A stretch of DNA of 64,000 bases from Otatea glauca (taxonomy: Eukaryota > Streptophyta > Magnoliopsida > Poales > Poaceae): contig CM070715.1 in the NCBI GenBank assembly GCA_036346275.1, forward strand, positions 70,357,667 through 70,421,666. Reading direction: 5' to 3'. The notes below the pieces were generated by a model. That model saw only the letters and a program-made list of their open reading frames with translations, was not told the origin of the DNA and did not search any database. The translations under genes were made by a program, and so were the position numbers. Every line of letters starts with the position of its first letter. The first letter of the stretch is position 1. Below, in pieces: positions 55,316 through 64,000 of the stretch.

Positions 55316-58290
55316 ATGTCTTCGTCGAGAAAATCGATTTCACTGTCTGATCTCAACGTTGAGGCTATAATCGTACCAACTTTGGTCGATTTAATGCCAG
55401 AACAGCGCAAAGAGATTGAAGATCGAAAAGTTGAACTAGGGGAGATGATGCTGGGTTGCTACCAGAAGACCCGACGCGGCATCACTCAAAAGACCGCATT
55501 GTCTACAGTAAACGCCCTCGGCGATGCAGGAGTCACCAACAGCCCGGTAACTCAGTATATGCCTACACAAGCTGAGTTATCGGCTATGATCAATTAATCT
55601 GTGCATCATGTCTTGATTAACCAATCATCGGCTTTAGTCACAACTCTTAAGCCGATGATAGCCAATAGCGTTAAAACCATTGCTCAAGGGTTGGCATCAG
55701 TTGGAAGCTTGCTTGACCCAATATAGACCCTGCCGAATTATCCTGTTTATTCGGTAGCACAAAACACTCAAGGCACAACAGTCGACCCAAAACCATCGGC
55801 TACGGCTCCATCATTGATTATGATGCCAACCCAACCCACTGTTATACTACCACGAGACCCTCGTTCGAGTGGGGTTGCGCATTACTATCAAGCATATACC
55901 GATACCGCTAAGTTAGATGCATTGGCTAACTTGCCACCATCAGCTCTTTTTTACGTGTTTCCACAATCGGTTCCGCAGCTGATTGAACCCAATAGGTATC
56001 CGCAATATGTTGAGTTGATTCCACCTAGGAATCAGGCCCCATACAAAGTCATGACATACTCGAAGCCCTTTGTCCTAATGCCAGAGTCGACTGCTAGGAG
56101 GAACAATGGATATGAGCAATTTCCTTAATACACATCAACTCAACCAAATCGTCAAACCAAGCTTACGCTCAGGGGGCAGAATGCTAATTATGATCATAAT
56201 TGGCAGAATCCTAACAAACTGTTGGCTAATAATGTTAATTAGGCCGACCAAATATCTACCGTGTTGAGAGATCAATTCGACATACAACCCAAGGGTAAGA
56301 TTATCGATTATAGAAAGTTGTATCCTGATTATATTGACCGTATGCCTTACCTAATAATTTTAAAGTTTCTGTTTTTGCCAAGTTTTCTGGGGATGACACT
56401 GTTACCACATTAGAACACGTCGGACGCTTTGTTGCACAATATGGCGAAGCCGCTAAGTCCAACGGCCTCAAAATTAGGTTGTTCCCGTTGTCATTATCAA
56501 GAGCTGCTTTTACTTGGTACACTAGTTTACTCCAAATTCGGTTCACTTCTGGACCAATTTGGAAAGCTGATTCCATGAGTACTTTTTCTCTACTAGTTGG
56601 AACTCATAATTTCCGATTTGAGCTCCGTCCGCCAGAAATTTGGGGAATCGATAACATATTACATTAAAAGGTTTAGGGAGGTTAGAAATCAGTGCTTTAG
56701 CGTTACTTTACCTGACAACCAACTAGCCAATTTAGCTTTTCAAGGATTGATTTCCCCACTGAGGGAAATATTTGGCGGGCAAGAATTCACCGATTTATGC
56801 CATCTGCTTCATAGGTGTCGGCTCAGGAAAGCCGATTTCATGATAACAAATGATTCAAGGATAAGTTCAAGGTTAATAATTATAAGGATTAAGATAAAGC
56901 TAAAGTCAATTTGGTCGAATATTGCTCAAATGAGTCCTCTGAAGATGAAGAGGCAGAAATAAACATAGCCGAATGGGTTAAGGGATTTAAGAAGTCCTTA
57001 GTTTGTTCATAGCTTAAGCCGACTAAGAATAAGTCAAAAATTAAATATGCGTTTGATGTCTCCATGTGTGGTCATATTTTTGACCTACTGTTACAAGAAA
57101 ATATTATACGGTTGCTTGAGGGACATATCATACCATCAGCCGATTAGATCAAAAAGCGAAGGTAATGCAAATGGCATCATTCTTTTTCTCATAATACTAA
57201 CGATTGAAATATTTTTCAGCATCAGACACAATCGGCTATAGAAGATGGTCGACTTAAGTTTGCAAAGGAGTCGACAATGCAGGTGGATGTCAATCCTTTT
57301 TCAATAAACATGGTGCAATGCTCTGGAAAAGGAAAAGAGTCGATGCAAGATGAAAAATCAAAAGTAGCTCGACATGTTGACATCCAGAGGCAAGGAGACC
57401 CTAAAAATTACGGTCGACTCGTTATAGATAGAAACCGACCGTGAGGGTAAAAACTCCAGAACAGTTAAGCTCTGGGGAGATCCACAAATCGGCAGGTGGT
57501 ACAAAGTAGAGAAATCGCCACCACGACGGCCGATGAATAAGCCTAAGCCAACTTTCTCCCAGTTACTTGAGAAATATGAGAGGAGAAGCAATAGGTCGTG
57601 CTATCCTGTGTGTCGGCCAGATATTCTGTATTTGCCTGAGAATTTGGAGAGGGCTCACCAACGATTCCCCTTCTGGCAATTCTATTGGGAGAGGGAAAGG
57701 CTTTGCCATCACCATATACTTGCCTGATGGAGCTTTATCCTCAGAATGATTGGCCAAGGTGATCGGCTAAAGATAGGTTTTCTGGACCAGTGCGAGATTA
57801 CCCCAAGAGAAGTTACAAAATGCCGATACAGGAAAGAACTTCCGTACCAAATCAGTGCCAAAGCAGAAGCAGAAGGATCGAGTTCTGCGACTCAGGAAAA
57901 TATAGTTGGCAAAATACGAAAGCCAATTGAACCGAAGCCAAGATGGTGTCCTCCTGCCCTTAGTCAATAACTGCTCAGACAACTTCAAAGATTGAGGACT
58001 CATGAGATCATAGAGGCCGAGCAAGAGAAACAAAGGGATCAAGCTTTCAATGAGCTTCGGCCGATTATAACAGTTAAAAAGAGTGGAGGAAGAAAGAGCC
58101 GGTTGAAGATGAACCGGATTCAACCGATGACCTAGAACCCCCTATGATTCGGGATGACACTCCTCCAATGGACATCAACATGGTGTTCACCTTGCCAACC
58201 GAATTCAAAATAAAGACTAAATTGGCTAAGGAAACGTTCGTTTAGTTGTATTTGGGCGCTCAAGATGCAGTCTTCGAGAAGCCCCAAGAC
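55316..58290 (+). pseudogene. gag: Tat gag (element D)
   Basis: ATG 55316 (MSSSRKSISLSDLNVEA), collinear with element C. Capsid domain at about 56360-56960: LFPLSLSRAAFTWYTSL, IKRFREVRNQCFSVTLPDNQ, LANLAFQGLISPLREIF. C-terminal block at 57533-57970: KPTFSQLLEKYERRSNR, KPRWCPPALSQ. Early stop TAA at 55595-55597 and several shifts. Confidence 0.8.
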
Positions 58291-59270
58291 GCTCATCGGC
58301 ATCTTAAGCCATTGTATCTAAAAGAGCATATTAACATCAAGCCGATATGAAAAATGCTTGTTGACGGCGGGGCAACGTTTAACTTGATGTCATACACCAC
58401 CTGCAAGAAACTGGGTAAGTCCGATGAAGATGTCATTAAAACTAACGTTGTTTTGAATGATTTCACAGGCGATCCCACTGAGGCAAGGGAAGTCATGGTT
58501 GTAAGATCGAGGATGCCGACTAAAGGGGGGTGAATAGGCGGTTTTAAAAACTCTTCTAACTAAATACATGCTCTATTGATCCCTATGTCAAAACCTAAAA
58601 AATAAACAATGCAGAAGTGATAAACTAAGGTTTTGACAATTTAAAACCTAAGTCAACTAGGCTCACTAAGTGCACTAGCTAATTATGTCTAACAATAAAT
58701 TACAATCATAAAGATAAGCAAGCAATTTAATTCTAGGAATGTAAATTGCAACAATATAAATAAAGAATTGCAAGCATACATAAGGAGACACAATACTTTT
58801 TACTGGAGTGTTCGGAGACTTGCCGGTCTTCCCTAATCCACGTTGAGGTAAGCTCAAACCACATTGGACCAGCTCTAGGAATTGAGCATCGGCCTCGAAT
58901 CCACTAGTGGTAGCTTTTTTCCCCTCTAGCTAGGTGAGCTCCGACCTTCACAACTTTGCCGGGCCTTCTCACAATCTCCTTGACAAGGTCCCCGCGCACG
59001 ACGTCTCCACACACCATCTAGGTGTCATCAAACACCAAGAGTAACAAGTCAAGCCCTCTAGCTTGAGCTCCACCAAGTACAACACATGTACAATAGTGAT
59101 CACCGAGAGCAACACATGCATAAGAGACTCTCAATCCTCTCTTAATTGCAACACATGCAATTAGAGCTCACTCTTAGCTCAAGAACCAAATGGGAGAGAG
59201 CAACACATGCACACAACTCCCACAAACCTTCCTTAAAGTCAGCAACACCCAAATGCCAGCCCCAAGGCTC

Positions 59271-59278
59271 CTTTTATA
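59271..59278 (-). promoter_or_regulatory. TATA box of the 3.5-kb insertion
   Basis: Minus strand CTATAAAAGG in a GC-rich context. Confidence 0.55.
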
Positions 59279-59335
59279 GCCTCCATAAAGAAAACTAGCC
59301 GTTGGGGGACAAATCTAGAAAAACTCAGCAAATTC

Positions 59336-59751
59336 GGTGCTACCGCCCAACTAGGCCTGGTAGCATCGCCCTCTAGGGCAACGGCTAGAAAAACTAGCCG
59401 TTATAGGAAATCCAGTGCTACCGACCATGTAGGAGCGGTAGCACCGCTCCAGTGGTGCTACCGCTCACACCCCCGGTAGCACCGGCCTGGAGCTCGGTTC
59501 GAAAACACCTCCTCTAGAAAAAGCATACCAGCCCTGAGGGACGGTAGTATCGGACCTCCGGTACTACTGCCCAACTGATAGAGGTGCTACCGCTTGGGCG
59601 GTAGCACCAGCCTAATAGACTCGGCTGAGCACAATGGTAGCACCAACCTAATAGACTCGGTCGAGCACCCCTCTCTGGATTTTTCACACCAGCCAGAGGG
59701 GCAGAAGAACCAGCAAAGCGGTGCTACCGACTCCACAAAGGCGGTAGCACC
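59336..59751. repeat. Hairpin array with constant stem GGTGCTACCG
   Basis: GGTGCTACCG pairs with CGGTAGCACC at 59454-59463/59474-59483, 59583-59592/59599-59608 and 59720-59729/59742-59751. Nine-base versions occur at 59415-59423/59436-59444 and a degenerate one at 59336-59368. Loops differ in sequence and length (6-12 nt). Confidence 0.75.
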
Positions 59752-61109
59752 AGCTTCCCAGATTAGAAATATATTTTTCACATAAAATCTTTTTTTTCCG
59801 AATCAAACACCAATAATGATCGATTCTTTGAGCCATGTATGATCAACACATGATCAAGCAATTTGCAAAACACATTTGCAAACCCTTTTCACATTCTCCA
59901 AAGAATCACATTAAAGCTCTACTAATTTGCAAGACACATTTGCAAATAAAGCGTGAACCTATGAGATCAATCCTCTAGCCATGTGATGATCAACACATGA
60001 TCTAGTCAATTTGCAAAACACATTTGTAAACCCTATTCACATGCTTTAGGATCGAAACCCATAAACTCCAGCTTATTTGCAAAAATCATTTGCAAATAAC
60101 AAATCCATTCAATTTAAAGTCAAATCTTAAGCCATGAGATGATCAAAACATGATCCCAACACTTTGCAAATGCTTATCTCATGCTCCAAGATAAGAACCA
60201 ATAAAATCATATTTTGTAAAAACTCATTTTGCAAACACAAAGCATAATCCTTTCTTAGCCTTGTGATGATCAACACATGATCAAGTCACAAGCTAAGACT
60301 CCGATGTATCAGCTCTCCTCTTTATGCAACACATGCAAAATTTAGCTCCATGCAAAAATCACTTAACCAAATTGCATAAGCTATTTCTCTTTTGCAACAC
60401 ATGCAAATCCATAACTCCATACAAAATCCAAATCAAGATTCAATAAGAAGCAAGCATGAGCTCCCTTATTTGCAACACATGCAAATACTTAGCTTATGTA
60501 AGAACCAACCAAGAGAGTGAGCTAGAGTGAACCGGATTGAGTTCATCAACACATGATGAATCTCAAGCTATAAGACTCAACTCCTCTTATTAGTACGGCA
60601 ACCTAAACTAGCAACCGGTCTTCCATCCAAACATCGAGACCGGTAAAAGATTAGGAACACATCATTAGCCCTAGCTAGTTATACCTTTGCCTCTAGCAAT
60701 CCCACTTAGATCTTTTATGATTCCCATTATCTTCTCTCCAAACCGGGTCCTCTCTTCTTGTTCATCAACACATAATGAACTTCCTCTCTTCTTCTTCACT
60801 TCAGGATAACCTCTTGAAGCTCATCAATACATGATGAATTCTTCTTCCCGATTCTTCATTTTCTTGGACTCAACCTACTTCACAACTCATGTAAGATTGT
60901 TAGTCCAACAAACACGGTTGTCTCAATCATCATTTGCTCTCTATTAACACATAATGGATGCCCTGAGATCGATTGAGCACAACACAAAGATAATTGATTG
61001 AAAGATTAATTGTGTATTGAGTACTTTGATGCAACTGATGCTTCATTATACTCAAGAACTTTTCATTTATTCTTAATCAACAAAGAATACTATCAACACA
61101 TGATTAGTT

Positions 61110-61983
61110 TTTTGTTGATTGAATAACAACCGAACACAATTTAAATTGAATTTAAATTGTCATGAGTATATATTAACTACACAATTTTCATATACTCAAT
61201 TCGATGGAATCTAAAAGTAATGATTCAATTTATATGGAGCGGGAGAAAGGGATCAATACTCTTAATACCATCAACAATAGAATAAACTCTATTAAATATG
61301 TGCATATAAATAATTGAACTTGGAATCAATATGCACATAATCAATTTTTGATTGCTTTGGAGTTTATCCTATATTGCCACGAGTATACTACAACTACACA
61401 AGTTAAATATACTCAAGGGATTGTTTCAAAGTAATGATCCTTGATATAGAAAGATGAAAGTGATCAATACTATTGAAACATCAAGATAAAGCATGAACTC
61501 CCCCTAAATGTGTGCATTCATGTATATATGGAGTTGAAAACATTATGCACATTTTAAGATTGAAACTACGGTGGAGTTCATCTTTTATTTTGAATCTAAG
61601 GAATGCATCTAGAAATAATAGAGTTGTATTGGATGCATACCTTTGGGATTTCTATTTTTCAAAGAGATGAGACTAATCAAAGATATACTCAACAAAAGAG
61701 TTAGTCTCATATTTGGATTTATCAAAACGATCATGAAGATTATATCCAAGGAATGCAACAAGATATGATAATATGAACTTGAATGTATACCTCTGATATT
61801 TTCATCTTTTTTATCCAAAAGAGACTAATAAGATTTAAGATCAATGAAAGAGTTAGTCTCATAAAAAGATTTGTTATTAATTAACAATTAAGACTAATCG
61901 ATATTATGATTATCAAAATAGTTAGTCTCAATATTAGATTTATCATTTACACCAAAAGCAAATTAATGGAGCTTGAACTTTCA
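61110..61983. other. AT-rich segment of the 3.5-kb insertion with GTTAGTCTCA repeats
   Basis: No coding motif. (A)GTTAGTCTCAT(A/T) occurs near 61698, 61851 and 61920, interleaved with GAGACTAAT and AAGACTAATC on the same strand, so direct and inverted copies alternate. Confidence 0.5.
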
Positions 61984-62160
61984 GTGGTGACAGAGTTGAC
62001 TGTCGGTAGCAAAATATTGCCGACTACCTTTTTTGTAGTCAACGCCAAGGGCAATTACAGTGTCTTGGTTGTGCGGGATTGGATTCACGCCAATTGCTGC
62101 ATACCATCGACTATGCTCTAGTTACTTGTTCAATGAAACGGGGACGAAGTTGAGGTCATT

Positions 62161-62477
62161 CAAGCCGATACATCGGCTCATATTGTAATGGTCAGTTCAG
62201 ATGCAAATTGGCAGTATGAAGAAGCTGAATGTATATATGGAAAAGCTCTGGACGATTGTGATTTCACCTGCATTAATAAGACAGGGCTTATTCCGATCAT
62301 TGTGAGGCCAAGTACCTTTGATCGGACAAGCGAAGTTTTGCGTCGATGGAGTCCAAACCAGCATTGAAGACCTTACAAGACAAAATGTGAAGCTATCAGC
62401 AGGAAACGGATAGCTATCAGACCATTGAAGATTTTCAAGAAATCGAAAAGTTAGGCCAAGGGTTTACGTCGACTGAT
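62161..62477 (+). pseudogene. pol: Tat protease-RT linker (element D)
   Basis: Collinear with 38510-38860 of element C (DTSAHI, then ALDDCDFTCINKTGLI). Frames broken. Confidence 0.6.
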
Positions 62478-63470
62478 TTGCTTGAACAAGTAGATATAGG
62501 TGATGGTGATAGGATGAGACCAACTTTTATTAGTGCAATGTTGGATGTAGATTATAAGGAGAAATTGGTCAAAATTTTTAGAAATAATAAAGATTGTTTT
62601 GCCTGGGAATACTATGAGATGCCTGGTTTAAACCGACAACTTGTCGAACATCGGCTACTTATAAAGCCAGGCTATCGGATGTATAAACAGTCTCATAGAA
62701 GATTTAATTTGGCTTTGTATAATGTTATAAAAGAAGAAATAGAGCGATTATTGGAGGCTAACTTTATCAGGTCTTGCTGATTTGCTAAGTGGGTTTCCAA
62801 TATCATTCCTGTCATGAAGAAGAATGGTAAACTCAGGGTGTGCGTGGATTTTAGGGATTTAAATAAAGCTACACCAAAAGATAAATATCCGATGCCAATA
62901 GCCGATATGCTTATCGATGCTACATCAAGAAATAAGATTATTAGCTTTCTTGAAGGTAATGCCGGATATAATCATATATTCAATGCAGAAGTCGATATAC
63001 CTAAAACAGCCTTTAGATGCCCTGGTGCTTTGGGGTTATTTGAGTAGGCTGTAATGACGTTCGGCTTGAAGAATGCTGGTGCAACATATCAGCGAGCTAT
63101 GAATTTAATTTTTCATGATCTAATTGGCCATATTGTAGAAATTTACATTGACGATTTTGTGGCAAAATTTAAAGAAGACTTGTAGCATTTAGCCGATTTG
63201 AAAACAGTTTTTAAGAATACAAGAGCACATGGTTTAAAGATGAATCCATACAAGTGTGCTTTTGGTGTGTCGGCTGGTGAATTTTTAGACTTATGGTTCA
63301 TGAGAGAGAGATTAAAGTCAATCAAGAGAGGGTTAAGGCCATAGCCAAAACAAAGTCGCTGACATGTAAAAATGACCTACAGAAGTTGATCAGCAAGATT
63401 AATTATTTGCGGCATTTTATTTCAAATTTGTCTGGCCGTATTAGTGCATTTACCCTACTATTGAAGCTAA
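62478..63470 (+). pseudogene. pol: Tat reverse transcriptase (element D)
   Basis: RPTFISAMLDVDYKEKLVKI, KDCFAWEYYEMPGLNRQLVE, IEERIERLLEANFI-like, VMKKNGKLRVCVDFRDLNKA, PKDKYPMPIADMLIDA, FRCPGALGLFE then stop, VMTFGLKNAGATYQRAMNLI, EIYIDDFVAKFKEDL, HGLKMNPYKCAFG. The catalytic YIDD is intact, unlike element C. Stops at 62779 (TGA), 63046 (TAG) and 63184 (TAG) break the ORF. Confidence 0.9.
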
Positions 63471-64000
63471 AAGATAATCAAGAGTTTGTGTGGGGAGCCG
63501 ATCAGCAGAGAGCTTTCGAGAATATCAAGAAGTATTTGACTAATCCTCTAGTTCTGGCCGCACCACGGAAAGGTATACCATTTAAGTTATATGTATCAAC
63601 TGAGCAGGAGACTATCGGAGCTGTATTGGCACAAGAAGTTGATGGAAAAGAATGGATTATTTTCTACTTAAGCCGATGGTTAATTGATGCTAAGACCAGG
63701 TATCCATTCGTAGAAAGACTCTGCTTGTCTTTATATTTTGCTTGCACCAAGTTAAGGCATTATATTTTAGCATCGGCTTGTAAAGTTATTTGTAAAACTG
63801 ATATTACAAAATATGTGTTGTCAGCTCTACTTCTGCGTTGTCAACTTGGTAAATGGGCTTATGCGCTCATCGAGTTCGACCTAACATATGAATCAGCTAA
63901 AGCGGTTAAAGGACAAGTAATAGCTGATTTCATAACTTGTACAAATCCAAAGTCTCAGGAGGCATCAAAACGCTGTCGGCTCCTAAGTGCAAAAAGGAAG
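63471..64000 (+). pseudogene. pol: Tat RNase H (element D), cut by the window end
   Basis: DNQEFVWGADQQRAFENIKK, YVSTEQETIGAVLAQEVDGK, FYLSRWLIDAKTRYPFVE, YFACTKLRHYILASACKV, GQVIADF. It serves as the empty-site reference for the insertion at 39894-42624. Confidence 0.85.

Larger units (their letters stand above)
59077..61108. repeat. Dispersed hairpins with constant loop ACACA and variable stems
   Basis: At least twelve short inverted repeats share the core CA-ACACA-TG or the bare loop ACACA, while the arms differ but remain complementary. Examples: GTACA/TGTAC (59077-59091), TAATTGCA/TGCAATTA (59143-59163), TGATCA/TGATCA (59840-59856), TTTGCAAA/TTTGCAAA (59862-59882), TATTTGCA/TGCAAATA (60467-60487), TTCATCA/TGATGAA (60542-60560), and a long one at 60253-60298. 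Confidence 0.75.
58500..61983 (-). mobile_element. 3.5-kb TG..CA insertion, probably a large solo LTR, hairpin-rich
   Basis: Starts TGTAAGATCGAGG and ends ACTTTCA, flanked by ATGGT (58495-58499) and GTGGT (61984-61988), a one-mismatch TSD. A strong TATA box on the minus strand (GGCTATAAAAGGAGCC, 59271-59278) suggests minus orientation with a 2.7-kb U3. The phrase AGGGGGGTGAATAGGCGG near the plus start is one I associate with grass repeats, but I cannot name the family. No coding motif. Two hairpin arrays and an AT-rich third make up most of it. Confidence 0.65.
58291..62160 (+). pseudogene. pol: Tat protease (element D), split by the 58500-61983 insertion
   Basis: Left part has the intact active-site motif VDGGATFNLM (58350-58385) and DFTGDPTEAREVMV. 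Right part from 61984 continues VTELTVGSKILPTTFFVVNA and GNYSVLVVRDWIHANCCIPS. The join equals the uninterrupted sequence at 38350-38365 in element C. Confidence 0.85.
54624..64000 (+). mobile_element. Second Tat-lineage element (D), truncated by the window end
   Basis: 5' LTR 54624-55286, then gag, protease, RT and RNase H collinear with element C. Interrupted by the 3.5-kb insertion at 58500-61983. The 3' part lies beyond 64000. Confidence 0.9.

Noticed and set aside
59077..60560. CRISPR-like array reading of the recurrent CAACACATG motif
   Set aside because: Spacing is irregular, repeats are under 10 bp, and the context is a plant transposable element; the conserved item is a hairpin loop and not a repeat-spacer unit.

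Overview
The window is plant nuclear DNA, almost certainly from a grass. It consists entirely of transposable elements and their remains. I found no intact host gene, rRNA, tRNA gene or CRISPR array. The grass assignment rests on long Tekay/Del-type chromovirus LTRs starting TGTAACATCC, Tat-lineage Ty3/gypsy elements with a second RNase H and an antisense gene, a BARE/RIRE1-like Ty1/copia element, and CACTA and hAT non-autonomous elements with typical grass termini. The nesting, solo LTRs and C-to-T-type decay suggest gene-poor heterochromatin.

Left part (1-12.4 kb): diverged long LTRs of Tekay-like families (1-5340, 5341-7628, 9667-12424), into which a Tekay solo LTR (687-3757) and an hAT-type non-autonomous element (5861-6789) have inserted, plus a Tat solo LTR (7896-8572) and a degenerate TCCTTTT repeat array.

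Central stack (12.4-54.6 kb): one old minus-strand Ty3/gypsy remnant is the base layer. Its pieces are at 54090-54623 (LTR), 53577-53890 and 52535-52579 (RT), 34185-34508 (RT to RNase H), 32782-33181 (RNase H) and 12700-12774 (integrase zinc region). It was split by a CACTA element (52580-53576), a 104-bp foldback MITE, a TG..CA solo-LTR-like piece (33182-34184) and a copia element (12775-32781). The copia 3' LTR then received an 11.75-kb Tekay chromovirus (19724-31474, TSD AGTGA). The MITE end received a 17.9-kb Tat element (34622-52529), which itself took a non-autonomous LTR element (39894-42624, TSD GCTGA) and a 3.6-kb solo LTR (43137-46783, TSD ATTAC).

Right part (54.6-64 kb): a second Tat element running off the window (54624 onward), whose protease region is split by a 3.5-kb TG..CA insertion (58500-61983) full of short hairpins.

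The most unusual signals are four. (1) A spliced-exon-like cassette (81 nt plus 56-59 nt, matched splice sites and frame) is conserved inside the long LTRs of several diverged families. (2) Many hairpins in the 58.5-62 kb insertion keep the loop ACACA while the stems vary but stay self-complementary. (3) A decayed antisense gene with its own TATA-like box lies between pol and the 3' LTR of the Tat element. (4) An extra ORF lies upstream of gag in the Tekay element. All element proteins here are broken by stops or frameshifts, so none of the autonomous elements looks active as written.
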